Part shown: piece after piece, positions 35,626-45,512 of the stretch | How positions within the stretch are numbered: the stretch's first letter is position 1 | Layout of the letters: the number at the start of each line of letters is the position of its first letter | Assembly: GCA_964386865.1 (NCBI GenBank) | Contig: CAYLUN010000035.1 | Location: 1-51,593, forward strand | Source: CAYLUN01 sp964386865 | GTDB taxonomy: Bacteria; Verrucomicrobiota; Kiritimatiellia; RFP12; UBA1067 | DNA: 51,593 nucleotides | Reading direction: 5' to 3' | The notes under the pieces: generated by a model | Told to the model about the DNA's origin: nothing | Databases searched by the model: none | The model's input: the letters and a program-made list of their open reading frames with translations, nothing else | Program-made: the position numbers and the translations under genes

Positions 35626-38600
35626 ATGCGGATGCTTCGTCTTTCTTTCCTGGGCTCAGCCTGTATCCTGGCGGCCGCTGTCGCACGCGCACAGCTGCCC
35701 GCTTTTCCGGGCGCCGAAGGCGCGGGCGCGTACGCGGTCGGCGGGCGCTACGGCGACGTCTACCACGTGACCACGCTGAGCGACAGCGAGACCACGCCGG
35801 GCTCGTTCTACTACGGCATCGCCAACGCCCCAGCGGCTGGCCGCACGATCGTCTTCGACGTCAGCGGCTACATCCACATCCCCGTCTCCTACACGATGGG
35901 CAAGTCCAAGATCACCATCGCGGGGCAGACCGCCCCCGGCGACGGCGTCGGCTTCCGGGACGGCACGTTCAACATCTCGGCGACCGACGTGGTCATCCGG
36001 CACATCCGGTTCCGGGAGGCCCGCAGCGCCGACGCCGTGGACCTGGACAGCACGGTCGACCGCCTCATCATGGATCACTGCGACGTGATGCTGGGCGTCG
36101 ACGAGAACCTCTCCAGCTTCGGCAGCCCGCCGAACAACTTCACGTTCCAGTGGTGCATGAACGCCTGGGGCCTGGAGTCCCACTCGTGCGGCGGCCTCTG
36201 GGATCAGCAGCACGCCACCTGCCACCACTCGCTCTGGTCGCACAACCACACGCGCAACCCCAAGGCGCGGCCCACGCTGCTGGACTGGGTGAACAATGTC
36301 ACCTTCGACTGGGACATCGGCTTCATCATGGGCGACTCGACCAGCACGGCGGACTGGAAGGCCAACGTGCGCGGCTGCTACTTCGTCTCGCCGCCGGGCT
36401 ACACCCACAGCGTCGCGCTGGAGAAGGGCCGGCTTCAAGACGCCAGCGGCCTGCCGAATTTCAGCCTCTACCTCAACGACTGCGCCATGGACGGCAACGG
36501 CGACGGCGTGCTGAACGTCTCCAAGACCGGCTACGCGCTCGCCTCCGGCTCCGCCTTCAACACCAACGCCACGCCCTTCGCCACGGCGGGCGTCCCCGTG
36601 ACGCGCGACGGCTACCTGACCGCCTACAAGAAGGTGCTTTCAGCCGCCGGCCCGCTGCGGCTGGACGCCGCACAGGCGCTGCGCGACGAGCTGAACGCGA
36701 CCCTGGCGAACAACGTCGTCGCCCAGCGGCGGCACCACATCAGCAGCGCGGCGGGCACGGGCGCGAGCAACAGCGGGTTCGGCACGCTGATCTCCACGCC
36801 CGCGCCGGCGGACTCCGACCGCGACGGCATGCCGGATTTCTGGGAGCTGTCGCTCGGATCCAGCGCAAGCGCGGACGACCACACCAACGCCGTTCCCGCC
36901 GGCGCGTTCGTCCCGGCCGGGTACACGCTGCTGGAGGAGTACCTGCAGTATCTCGCGATGCCGCACGGCTCGGTGGCCAAGGCGCTCGCCCCGGCGCCCA
37001 CCGCGCTGGAGGTCGACCTCCAGAAGTACACGGTCGGCTTCACCAACCGGCCGCCCGTGGTCTACACGCTGTGCAATGTCGCCAACGGCACGGCGTCCCT
37101 GACCAACGGCTATCGGGCCCGCTTCGTGCCGACCACGGGCTTCTTCGGGCGCGCCCGGTTCGATTTCGCGGTCTCGGACGGCGACGGCAGCGCCTGGACG
37201 CAGACGTTCGCCGTTGTGGTCTCGGCCGCCGCGCTGCCGCGCGACTTGCTTTGGAAGGGCGACGGCATCTCGAACACCTTCGACACCAACTCCTTGACGT
37301 TCCTGAGCGGCTCGACCCCGACCGCCTTCAGCCTCGGCGACACCGTGACGTTCGATGACTCCGGCTCCTCCACGCCGCAGGTGGCCCTCGGGGGCACCCT
37401 GATGCCCGGCTCGGTGACCGTGTCGGCGAGCCAGGCGTACGCCTTCGGAGGCAGCGGCTCGCTCGCCGGGCTGATGAGCCTGAGCAAGTCCGGCAGCGGC
37501 ACGCTCGCCGTGAACAACGGCAACACCTTTTCCGGCGGGGCGACCATCAGCGACAGCACCGTGCAGGTCAACAGCGGCGGGTCGTTCGGCAGCGGCACGA
37601 ACACGCTGTGCGGCGGGACTTTCGCGAACGGATATCCCGCCGGCACGCAGCCCGGCTTCGCCAATCCGTTCGTCGTCCCCGAGGGCGAGACCGGCACGCT
37701 CTACCTCGGCAACCGCATCGCGCTCACCGGCGCCTTCAGTGGCGGCGGCACGCTGAACCTCGTGGCGCAGACAACCGTCGCGCGCGACGACTTCAAGGGC
37801 AGCGCCAGCGCGCTTAGCGGCACGGTGAACATCCTCGGCTCGGGCACGATGCGGATGTTCATCAACGGCGGCGCCTTCACGGGCTTCGGAAGCGCGCTTA
37901 CCACCTTCAACGCGCCGGTGCGGATGGAATTCTACAACAACTCCTACGGCAACGCCTTCTCCTTCGGCGCGCTGAGCGGCACGCACTCCGGCGCGGCCGT
38001 CGGAGCCAGCGCCACCGGAGGCGCGGCCACGCTCGTCGGCGGCGCGCTCGGCCGCGACACGGCCTTCGCCGGATCGTTCGTGGGCGCCGCCAACCTCAAC
38101 AAGGTCGGCGCGGGCCGCCTCACGGTGAGCGGCGCGAGCACGCACGCCGGCGCGACTATCGTCAGCAACGGCACGCTTGCCGTCACCGGCTCCTTCAGTT
38201 CCAGCCCGGTGACAGTCGTGAGTAACGGCACGCTGGAGGGAACGGGCTTTCTGGGCGGAGGGCTCTCGGTGCAGCCGGGCGGCGTCGTCTCGCCCGGCTC
38301 TGTCAGCGGCTGCGCGGCCACGCTCACCACGAGCAACACCCTCGCGCTCGCCTCGCCCACGCTGGCCTTCGACCTCTCCTCCTCGCCCGCCGGAACCAAC
38401 GACGCCATCGCCATGCGGGGCGGCCTGCTTGCCATGAGCGGCACGCAGGCCTACCTCTTCAACCTCACCGACAAGGTGCTCGGCGCGGGCACGTACAAGC
38501 TGATCGAAGGCGCGACGAACTCCACCGCGTGGGCCGCCGTCTCGCACAACCTCCCCTCCGGCACGCGCCAGTCGTTCTCCGTGCTCCGGGCCGCCGCGGG

Positions 38601-40797
38601 CAGCAACCCCTCTTACGTCCGGCTCGCCGTCACCGGCAACGCCGCGGCGCTCGTCTGGCGCGGAACAAGCGGCAGCGCGTGGGACGTGAACGCCACGACC
38701 AACTGGCTCAGCGGCTCGGACACCAACACGTTCTACAACCTGGACGCCGTCCGCTTCGACGACTCATCGACCAACGGCGCCGTCGCGGTCACCGGCACCG
38801 TGCTGCCCTCCTTGGTCACGGTTACGAACAACACCCGCGCCTACACGTTGGGCGGCGGCGCGATCGCCGGAACTTGCGCGCTGGTCAAGAGCGGCGCGGC
38901 GCACCTGACGCTCAACGCCACGAACTCCTATTCCGGCGGCACCACCATTCAGGGCGGCACCGTGTATCTGGCCAACGACGCGGCCTGCCAGTTCGGCCTC
39001 GGCAGCGGGCCAATCACCCTACAGGGCGGCACGCTTTCGATGTTCTCGGACGTGTACTCCTATAATTCGGCCTACTGGAACCTCTTTGTGCCGGGCGGCG
39101 CGGCGGGCCGGCTGAACACCGACGCCCGCTGCTTCCTGCGCGGCTCGCTCGCCGGCGGCGGCACGCTCGACTACTACGTGACCTACGTGCGCACGGAGCT
39201 CGACGGCGACTGGTCTGGCTTCACCGGACGGATCAACGCGCTGACCGACGGCGACGGCGGCGACTTCCGGATCAACAACGGCGACGGCTACGCCCGTGCC
39301 GCGCTCAACCTGGGCGCGAAGGTCTGGGCTTATCACGTAGCGGCCGGAGCGGTTGCCGTCGGCGAGCTTTCCGGAGCGGCTGGCTCGGCCCTCTCCTCGG
39401 CGCGCTGGATTGTCGGCAGCCGCAACACCGACGCCACGTTCGCCGGCAGCATCCGAGATGCGGCTTCGCTGACGAAAGTCGGCACGGGCGTCTGGACGCT
39501 TGCGGGCACGGCCACGCACACCGGCGCGACCGTCGTGGAGGCGGGCACGCTGCTCCTCCTTTCGACCGCGTCGATCACCAACGACAGCGCCATCACGGTC
39601 CGCAGCGGCGCGACGCTCGACCTGCGCGGCGCGGCGCTGCGCGTCGAGGGCATCACCGTCGACCCGGGCGGCTCGCTGACCGGCTACGGCGTCCTCGACG
39701 GCGACCTGGTGAACAGCGGCGCGGCCACGGTCACCGGGGCGTTCACGGTGCTCGGCGAACTGGAAAACAGTGGCACGCTCACCGTGTCCGGCACGCTTCA
39801 GGCTGCTAACCCCATCGCTGTTTCGGGCGGCGCGATCCGACTGGCGACGCGCCAGCCGGGGCTTTACGAGGGTGTTGTCGCGGGCTCTTTCAACACGACG
39901 GATGCGAATCCGCAAACCTCGGTACAGCTCGCCACGCGCTATGCGAACGCCACCTCAGGCTGGGTGAACGCCACCACTGCCGTCTACAGCGGCCACCTCT
40001 GGAACCGGGCGGCGACCAACGCTGCCTGGACGTTCGCCGAGAGCTTCGACGACAGCGTCCTGCTGAAGATCGACGGTGCCTCGGTCCTCAGCAACGGCCA
40101 GTGGAACACGCCCACGTTCGCCAACCGCACCCTGACGCCTGGCGCGCACGCGTTCGAGCTGCGCGTCGGCCAAGGCGAGGGCGGGGCGGGCCCAAGCGCG
40201 ACGGGCTGGTGGACGTCCACGGCGCTGGGCGTCGGCTATGACGCTCTTGGGCGCGGCGCTCCCGTCACCGCCAACTACCGGGCGTTGGCCGACCCCGGCG
40301 ACGGCAGCCTGCTGACGCTGACGGCCAGCGAGCTTGATCCGTCCATCGCTTTCGAGCTGGCGGGGCCCGCGTTGCTGGACTTAGGCGGAACCGCGCAGAC
40401 CGTGGCGGGGCTCAGCGGCGATGGCCTCGTGAGCAACGGCGCTCTGAACGTCACCGGCACGCTCGCTCCGGGCGGGGCGGGCGTGCTGGGCACGCTCACG
40501 CTTTCAGCCTCGACCTCGCTGAGCGGCACGCTGCTGGCCGACGTGGCGGCGGATGGCTGCTGCGACCTGCTCCGCGTTCTGGGCCCGCTCGCGCTCACGG
40601 GGGCGGAGCTGCAGGTGCAGGACGTTGGCCTGCTCACGGCAGGCAGGACGTACGTCATTGCGCAATGCGCGCCCGGCGGCCTAGGGGGCGCGTTTGCCTC
40701 GACCAACCTCGGCGACGGACGCTGGGGCGTCACCTATGATCGGGTCACCGGCGTGGTGCGCCTAATCCGGCTCGGCCTCGTCTTCATGATCAACTAG
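35626..40797 (+). CDS. Secreted pectate lyase (PL1-like) fused to ATAR repeats and a PA14-like domain
   Basis: A 1723-residue exported protein. The ATG at 35626 lies just after promoter E and gives a signal peptide ending near AVARAQ; the longer reading runs through the preceding gene. Residues 24-400 are a PL1-type beta-helix lyase: FPGAEGAGAYAVGGRYG at the start, DHCDVMLGVDENLS (about 150-163), SHNHTRNPKA with probable catalytic Arg211, and calcium-type Asp residues. A short cadherin/Ig-like stretch follows at about 480-540. Then come ATAR repeats (LSKSGSGTLAVNNGNTF, LNKVGAGRLTVSG, LVKSGAAHLTLNATNSY, LTKVGTGVWTLAGT) and a PA14-like domain (about 1410-1540). The C-terminal module is shared with ATAR protein 2, ending LGLVFMIN. 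Beta-eliminative cleavage of homogalacturonan while held at the surface by the repeats is the inferred role. Confidence 0.84.
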   Translation: MRMLRLSFLGSACILAAAVARAQLPAFPGAEGAGAYAVGGRYGDVYHVTTLSDSETTPGSFYYGIANAPAAGRTIVFDVSGYIHIPVSYTMGKSKITIAGQTAPGDGVGFRDGTFNISATDVVIRHIRFREARSADAVDLDSTVDRLIMDHCDVMLGVDENLSSFGSPPNNFTFQWCMNAWGLESHSCGGLWDQQHATCHHSLWSHNHTRNPKARPTLLDWVNNVTFDWDIGFIMGDSTSTADWKANVRGCYFVSPPGYTHSVALEKGRLQDASGLPNFSLYLNDCAMDGNGDGVLNVSKTGYALASGSAFNTNATPFATAGVPVTRDGYLTAYKKVLSAAGPLRLDAAQALRDELNATLANNVVAQRRHHISSAAGTGASNSGFGTLISTPAPADSDRDGMPDFWELSLGSSASADDHTNAVPAGAFVPAGYTLLEEYLQYLAMPHGSVAKALAPAPTALEVDLQKYTVGFTNRPPVVYTLCNVANGTASLTNGYRARFVPTTGFFGRARFDFAVSDGDGSAWTQTFAVVVSAAALPRDLLWKGDGISNTFDTNSLTFLSGSTPTAFSLGDTVTFDDSGSSTPQVALGGTLMPGSVTVSASQAYAFGGSGSLAGLMSLSKSGSGTLAVNNGNTFSGGATISDSTVQVNSGGSFGSGTNTLCGGTFANGYPAGTQPGFANPFVVPEGETGTLYLGNRIALTGAFSGGGTLNLVAQTTVARDDFKGSASALSGTVNILGSGTMRMFINGGAFTGFGSALTTFNAPVRMEFYNNSYGNAFSFGALSGTHSGAAVGASATGGAATLVGGALGRDTAFAGSFVGAANLNKVGAGRLTVSGASTHAGATIVSNGTLAVTGSFSSSPVTVVSNGTLEGTGFLGGGLSVQPGGVVSPGSVSGCAATLTTSNTLALASPTLAFDLSSSPAGTNDAIAMRGGLLAMSGTQAYLFNLTDKVLGAGTYKLIEGATNSTAWAAVSHNLPSGTRQSFSVLRAAAGSNPSYVRLAVTGNAAALVWRGTSGSAWDVNATTNWLSGSDTNTFYNLDAVRFDDSSTNGAVAVTGTVLPSLVTVTNNTRAYTLGGGAIAGTCALVKSGAAHLTLNATNSYSGGTTIQGGTVYLANDAACQFGLGSGPITLQGGTLSMFSDVYSYNSAYWNLFVPGGAAGRLNTDARCFLRGSLAGGGTLDYYVTYVRTELDGDWSGFTGRINALTDGDGGDFRINNGDGYARAALNLGAKVWAYHVAAGAVAVGELSGAAGSALSSARWIVGSRNTDATFAGSIRDAASLTKVGTGVWTLAGTATHTGATVVEAGTLLLLSTASITNDSAITVRSGATLDLRGAALRVEGITVDPGGSLTGYGVLDGDLVNSGAATVTGAFTVLGELENSGTLTVSGTLQAANPIAVSGGAIRLATRQPGLYEGVVAGSFNTTDANPQTSVQLATRYANATSGWVNATTAVYSGHLWNRAATNAAWTFAESFDDSVLLKIDGASVLSNGQWNTPTFANRTLTPGAHAFELRVGQGEGGAGPSATGWWTSTALGVGYDALGRGAPVTANYRALADPGDGSLLTLTASELDPSIAFELAGPALLDLGGTAQTVAGLSGDGLVSNGALNVTGTLAPGGAGVLGTLTLSASTSLSGTLLADVAADGCCDLLRVLGPLALTGAELQVQDVGLLTAGRTYVIAQCAPGGLGGAFASTNLGDGRWGVTYDRVTGVVRLIRLGLVFMIN

Positions 40798-40841
40798 CGC
40801 GGCCTCGTTGCGGCGGCGGCCCCCTCTATTGGTTGTCCGCG

Positions 40842-43800
40842 TCACCAGCGGTAGTAGCGGTACGGGTCATCGCCCGCCTCGGGCGTGTCGAGGTAATAGC
40901 TCGTGTGCCACTCCTTTTCTTCGGCGACCAGGAAGCGCTCGCACAGCCGTGAGTCGAAACGGGCGCCTAGGTTCGCCAGCAGCCGCGCGGCCATCGCGTT
41001 CGCGTGGCGCTTGCTCGTGCGCAAGTACGGCTTCGCTTTCTCGTCGATCAGCCACGGCGGCACCTGCCACAGCACCACGCACCCCTTGCCGTGGCGGATC
41101 ACGCGCAGCGCGGCGCTCGCCGACTTCCGCTCGCCCTCCGGCACGGCCAGCGCGTCGAACGCCAGGCGTCCGTGCCAGGCCCAGTCGGCGTTGCAGAGCC
41201 CGTTCAACTCCGGCGGCACGCTCTCGATGCGCGCGAAGCAGGCATTCGTGCGCGCCACTTCCACCGGCGCCGGGCACCACGCCTTCAACTCCGCCCCGCT
41301 CAGGCCTAAACAAAGGACGTTCAGTCCTTGCTCGACCGCCCCGGAAAGCCCCTCCGGAACCGCCGCGCCGGGGCTCACCACGAGCAGCCGGCCCGCCGCG
41401 CCGGCCGGCACCGGAGCGACACCCAGGTCGCGCGCCAGCGCTAAGCTCGCGTCGCCCAGGCAGACCGCCGCGCGCCCAACCTCCGGCTGCGCGCGGTCAA
41501 GATAGCCCAGCAGGTTCACGACCAGCCGCTCCGCGACCGGCTCGCTCTCCGTGCGGCCCGTCACGTCGAGCTGGCAGAAGATCACGCGCCCGCGCCCCGC
41601 GACATGCTCCAGCAGCGCCGCGTACTGCAGGTCGAACTCGCCGTCCACCAGCGACCGCCAGTCGCCCCGCGCCGGCTTCTCGATCAGCACGGAGGCCACG
41701 CTGCCGCGGCTGCCGCAGCGCCACACGCGCGTGTTCTCGAAGCCGCACCACGTCCACTTGGGATCGTGCGTCTCGGCGGCGGGCAGCTCTTGCAGGTGCG
41801 GCGGCACCAGCGTGGCCGAGCCCGACCAGTCGCGCAGGCACTCGGCATCGAACGCACGCGTGGCCGGATGCGCGTAGCGCGGGAAGAGCTGCCGCGAGCC
41901 GCGTTCGGCGACGCGGAACCCCAGCCCGTTTTGCAGCACCTCCGCGCGCTGTTCGAAGACCAGCACGCGCAGGCCCTCGCTCAGTTTCGAGAGCCAGAGT
42001 ACGGCCTGGCCGTCCAGCGCCTCGCGGCCGATAACCACCACCTCATTCGCAGCCGGCACGCGGCTGCCGTCGAACTTCTCATACGCCACGCCCAGGCGGT
42101 CGAAAAGCGTGGCTGTCAGCCCGTGCGGGTCGTAGAGCTGCACGCGAGCCTCAAGCCGTGGCAGCTGGGGCGGCTTGACCGCCCGCAGCGCGAACTCGTC
42201 CACCTGCACGAGCCCGCCTTCGAAATCGAACACGGCCGTCAGCCGGTACTCGGCCCCGTCCGCAGCCCGCTTGGGCATCGCGAACGCGATGGGCACTACG
42301 GCGCTGCCGCCCGCGCCAACGTCGGCGAAGCCCCGCTCCTCGCGCAGCTTCTCGCTGCCGAGCCACAGCCGCCACGCCCAGCCGACGCGCTGCGCCCGAC
42401 GCCGGTCGTTGAGAACAACCAGGCTCTTCTTGACCGGCGCGCCCGGCGCGAACAGGTGATCCTTGCTCGTGACCGACTCGGACGGCCCTCCGATGAACGC
42501 GCAGTCGGGCATGTTCCAACGCTGCAGCGTGCGCCCCATCGCGGCCGGGGCGAACGCTTCCGGCACGCCCAGATCCTGAATGTACTGCCCGCCGGGCAGC
42601 GTGCGGTCGGCGGCCAAGCCCGGGCATTTGAGCCCCCTGAGGCTGTCTTTCACATCGGCCGAAGGCGTCTCCGACACGCGCTTCCAAAAGTCGCCCTGAT
42701 CCCACGGCAGCATGGCCGACACGCCCCGCGCGCGGTGCGAGCGCCAGTTGTCGTCCGCGAAGCGCGCCTGCACGGCGGAGTAGTTCTGCGGCAGGTCGCG
42801 GAGCGGCTGATTGAGCGTGCTCCAGGCGAACGGCTTCCCCTTCGCCCACAGCGCCTCCTCGTGGTCGAGAGCCCGGACGGCCGCCGCGCCGTCGAGATAG
42901 GCCTTGTCGCCCCAGAGCTGCGCCGCATACTCCGCCGCCCACAGGCTCTGGAACGCCTCGCAGCGCCAGATGAACTGCGGCCCGCGGTAGCTCGACCAGC
43001 TCGAGATGTGCGGCAGGCCCCACTCCACGAAGAAGAGCGGCTTGACCCCCTGCGCCGACCAGTGCTCCAGCCAGTCGCTGCGCTCTTGAATCGGCGCCCA
43101 GTTGAGGTAGCAGTTCACGGTGTGCATGTCGCCGAGGTTGCCGGACTGGTGGTGGTACACGGGCCGGGAGGGGTCGAGCGCCTGGGCGATGGCGCCGGCG
43201 ATGCGGGCCTGCTTGCGGTTGCGCGCCCACCACGCGCTCTTGGACGACTCGAGCTCGGGGATCTCGTAGACGCCGTCGATCTTCATCGGGTTCTGGTCGC
43301 CGTAGTAGCCGGTGCTGTTGTGGTTCATCGCGTAGAAGATCACGCACGGGTGGTTCCGCGCGCGGCGGATGAGCCAAGCGGTTTGGGCGCGATACCGCTC
43401 GGCCATGGCGGGATCCTGCAGCTTGTTGCCGAAGTCCTTCATGTGCGGCAGCGAGAAGGCCATGAGCATGCCGGTGGCGTCGCAGGCCTCGAGCAGCCCG
43501 TCCAGATAGCCGACCGAGCCGGGCGTGAAGTCGTAGTTGCCGCCGATGATGGCGTTAAAGCCGTACTCCATCATGCGGCGGCACAGCTCGCGCGACGCCG
43601 ACTCGGTCGCCTTGTCCGCTCCGCCGTTCGCCGAGGTGTTGTGCAGCGCGCGCAGGTGTACGGGCGTGCCGTTCAGCAGGTAGTCACGGCCCGCGATGCG
43701 GACCTCGCGGAAGCCGAACGCCACCGGCGTCAGCGTGTCGAGGGCCCGCCCCTCGCCGTCCGCCAGCGTGAGCGACACGGCGTAGCGGTTCTGCGGCGTG

Positions 43801-45176
43801 TCCGCGTCCCACAGCTTCGCGTCCGCCCAAGGCGCGGTGAAGCGCAGCACGCCAGTCGCATCGGGCGCGAGCGGCTCTGAGGCGAACGCGCGCACGCTCT
43901 CGCCGCAGCCGGTCACTTCGGCCCGCAGGCGGCAAGGGCCTGTGCCGAGGCCCGCGGTTTCGGCGGCGAAGGTCACCGTGCGGTCGCGCACGGAGGTGAT
44001 AACCTGCGCGTCGAGAAGCCGCGCGGCGACCGGCGTGGCGCAGAGGTAGAGGTCGCCGGTGATGCCCTTGAGCTTCACGCTGGCCTTGTCGGTGATGATG
44101 CGGTCCGGTGCCATGAACGCGTTGCTCTCGGCCGAGAGCGGGCGGGCGGTGACCAGCAGCGCCAGCTCCTGCTCGGCGCCGGGCTTGAGCGCGCCGGTCA
44201 GGTCCAGCTCGCCTCCCGGATACCACAGCTCGCCGCAGGCCGCGCCGTCGACGAAGGCCTTGGCGTGCGTCTGCAGCATCGTGAAGCTGAGCGCGATGCG
44301 CCGGCCCGCCCAAGACGCGGGAACGGTGAGCCGCCGCTTGTACCACGCCTGCTCGAAAGCGTTCGCGCCGCCGCGCTCCTCCAACCATGGCGCGAGCCAC
44401 ACACGCTGCGCGCCGCCATCGAACTCCTGCGAGCCGCTCGGCCAGATGCCCGGCACCTTGAACCAGCCCCAGCAGTCGCCGGCCGCCGGCACGCGCTCCG
44501 CAGCCTCGCCTTTCAGCAGCGGGCGGAACCCCCAGAGGCCGTTGAGGCAGACCCGCTCGCGCGTCGGCGTGGTCTGACGCCACGCGTCGTCCAGCCGCCA
44601 CGGCTCGGCGTCGGCGCCAGGCGGCAGGGGCGCGTCGGCCTTGGCCGCGGCGCGCACGCGGCAGACGGTCAGCGAGAGGTCGCGGAACTCGACGGTTCCG
44701 GATGCGCCCAGGTTGCACGGGCTCAGGTGCAGCGAAGCCGCCTCCAGCGGCACCGGGTAGGCGCGCTCGCAGACCGCCCAGTCCGTCGTGCCGACCATGC
44801 CGAAGACATCCGGCCACGCGCCTATGCGCTCGCCCGCCGCATTGTGGAAGGACATGGTCAGCCGCCCGGTCTGGTAACTCTCCTTGCCCAGCGTGACGCC
44901 CGTCACTTTCATCTTCATGGAGAGCTTGAGCTGTCCGTACTCGGGCTTCAGCGGGATCGTGAAGCTCACGCCTGCCCCCGCGCCGTCGAGCACGAGCCGG
45001 TTGCCCTCCGCGCTCTTCTCGACGCGTGCGTTCCTGCCGCTGGGCCAGCCGACGGGCCACCCTTTATCCGTCAGCTTCGACAGGTCGCCGTTGGGAAGCA
45101 GTTCCGCCCCGACCTGAGCGGCCGCCGTCAGAGCCGCCGCGCACACCGCCGTGACAAACAGACCCATGCGTCTCAT
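40842..45176 (-). CDS. Giant secreted GH2-like protein with altered acid/base position
   Basis: A 1444-residue exported protein starting at 45176 (GAGGAG about 10 nt upstream; second ATG at 45167), signal peptide about 1-24. Residues 25-170 look like a CBM4/9-type sandwich (LLPNGDLSKL). Then come the GH2 sugar-binding (about 200-380), immunoglobulin-like (about 385-490) and TIM-barrel (about 495-800) domains. The GH2 pattern HPCVIFYAMNHN carries Asn618-His619 where the family has Asn-Glu (acid/base). A candidate nucleophile Glu718 is kept in PLFFVEWG. C-terminal beta-sandwiches and a glutamine-amidotransferase-like region, as in large beta-galactosidases, complete it. If the acid/base is really His, the mechanism or role (binding protein, lyase, different substrate) would differ. 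It converges with the pectate lyase-ATAR gene. Substrate not determined. Confidence 0.75.
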   Translation of the reverse strand: MRRMGLFVTAVCAAALTAAAQVGAELLPNGDLSKLTDKGWPVGWPSGRNARVEKSAEGNRLVLDGAGAGVSFTIPLKPEYGQLKLSMKMKVTGVTLGKESYQTGRLTMSFHNAAGERIGAWPDVFGMVGTTDWAVCERAYPVPLEAASLHLSPCNLGASGTVEFRDLSLTVCRVRAAAKADAPLPPGADAEPWRLDDAWRQTTPTRERVCLNGLWGFRPLLKGEAAERVPAAGDCWGWFKVPGIWPSGSQEFDGGAQRVWLAPWLEERGGANAFEQAWYKRRLTVPASWAGRRIALSFTMLQTHAKAFVDGAACGELWYPGGELDLTGALKPGAEQELALLVTARPLSAESNAFMAPDRIITDKASVKLKGITGDLYLCATPVAARLLDAQVITSVRDRTVTFAAETAGLGTGPCRLRAEVTGCGESVRAFASEPLAPDATGVLRFTAPWADAKLWDADTPQNRYAVSLTLADGEGRALDTLTPVAFGFREVRIAGRDYLLNGTPVHLRALHNTSANGGADKATESASRELCRRMMEYGFNAIIGGNYDFTPGSVGYLDGLLEACDATGMLMAFSLPHMKDFGNKLQDPAMAERYRAQTAWLIRRARNHPCVIFYAMNHNSTGYYGDQNPMKIDGVYEIPELESSKSAWWARNRKQARIAGAIAQALDPSRPVYHHQSGNLGDMHTVNCYLNWAPIQERSDWLEHWSAQGVKPLFFVEWGLPHISSWSSYRGPQFIWRCEAFQSLWAAEYAAQLWGDKAYLDGAAAVRALDHEEALWAKGKPFAWSTLNQPLRDLPQNYSAVQARFADDNWRSHRARGVSAMLPWDQGDFWKRVSETPSADVKDSLRGLKCPGLAADRTLPGGQYIQDLGVPEAFAPAAMGRTLQRWNMPDCAFIGGPSESVTSKDHLFAPGAPVKKSLVVLNDRRRAQRVGWAWRLWLGSEKLREERGFADVGAGGSAVVPIAFAMPKRAADGAEYRLTAVFDFEGGLVQVDEFALRAVKPPQLPRLEARVQLYDPHGLTATLFDRLGVAYEKFDGSRVPAANEVVVIGREALDGQAVLWLSKLSEGLRVLVFEQRAEVLQNGLGFRVAERGSRQLFPRYAHPATRAFDAECLRDWSGSATLVPPHLQELPAAETHDPKWTWCGFENTRVWRCGSRGSVASVLIEKPARGDWRSLVDGEFDLQYAALLEHVAGRGRVIFCQLDVTGRTESEPVAERLVVNLLGYLDRAQPEVGRAAVCLGDASLALARDLGVAPVPAGAAGRLLVVSPGAAVPEGLSGAVEQGLNVLCLGLSGAELKAWCPAPVEVARTNACFARIESVPPELNGLCNADWAWHGRLAFDALAVPEGERKSASAALRVIRHGKGCVVLWQVPPWLIDEKAKPYLRTSKRHANAMAARLLANLGARFDSRLCERFLVAEEKEWHTSYYLDTPEAGDDPYRYYRW

Positions 45177-45210
45177 GCGTCTCAGACTCCTCTCTATCGG
45201 ATCGTCGTCA

Positions 45211-45384
45211 CTACTCGCGCGGAGGCAACGGGTGTAGCGCCACGATCATCAGCGTAGCCAAGGGGCCGAGGAACAGGGAGAAGATCCACCACAGCAGCCC
45301 GCTGCGCCCCTTGCCCTGCGCGAGCCCGGCATTGATGAGGGAGAGCGTCCCCCAGCCTACTGCGAATTGAGTCGGCTCGTTCAT
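45211..45384 (-). CDS. 57-residue membrane protein
   Basis: Small ORF with ATG at 45384 and TAG at 45211-45213. It starts MNEPTQFAVGWGTLSLINAG, followed by a short charged segment GKGRS. A strongly hydrophobic helix (WWIFSLFLGPLATLMIVAL) then precedes a basic tail. It resembles widespread short proteins of the form 'G-W-x-L-INAGLAQGK-x-RSG ... LLGP-A-T'. Its function is unknown to me. It lies 34 bp upstream of the GH2-like gene on the same strand, so they are probably co-transcribed. Upstream is GGAAAGGGAAAACT, a plausible but weak ribosome site. The confidence rests on composition and spacing only. Confidence 0.55.
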   Translation of the reverse strand: MNEPTQFAVGWGTLSLINAGLAQGKGRSGLLWWIFSLFLGPLATLMIVALHPLPPRE

Positions 45385-45512
45385 AGTTTTCCCTTTCCGG
45401 CGAACGGAGACAGGATAGCACAGCGCAGGACACTTGGCCAGAAGGCGCGCGTTCCGCCCTTACCCTCCGGCACTGATTCTGCTAAGCTAGTCACACTCAA
45501 GTGGAGTTCCGC

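Noticed and set aside
45501..45512. GTG start four codons before the ATG at 45513
   Set aside because: The GGAG ribosome site lies at 45503-45506, which places the ATG, not the GTG, at correct spacing.
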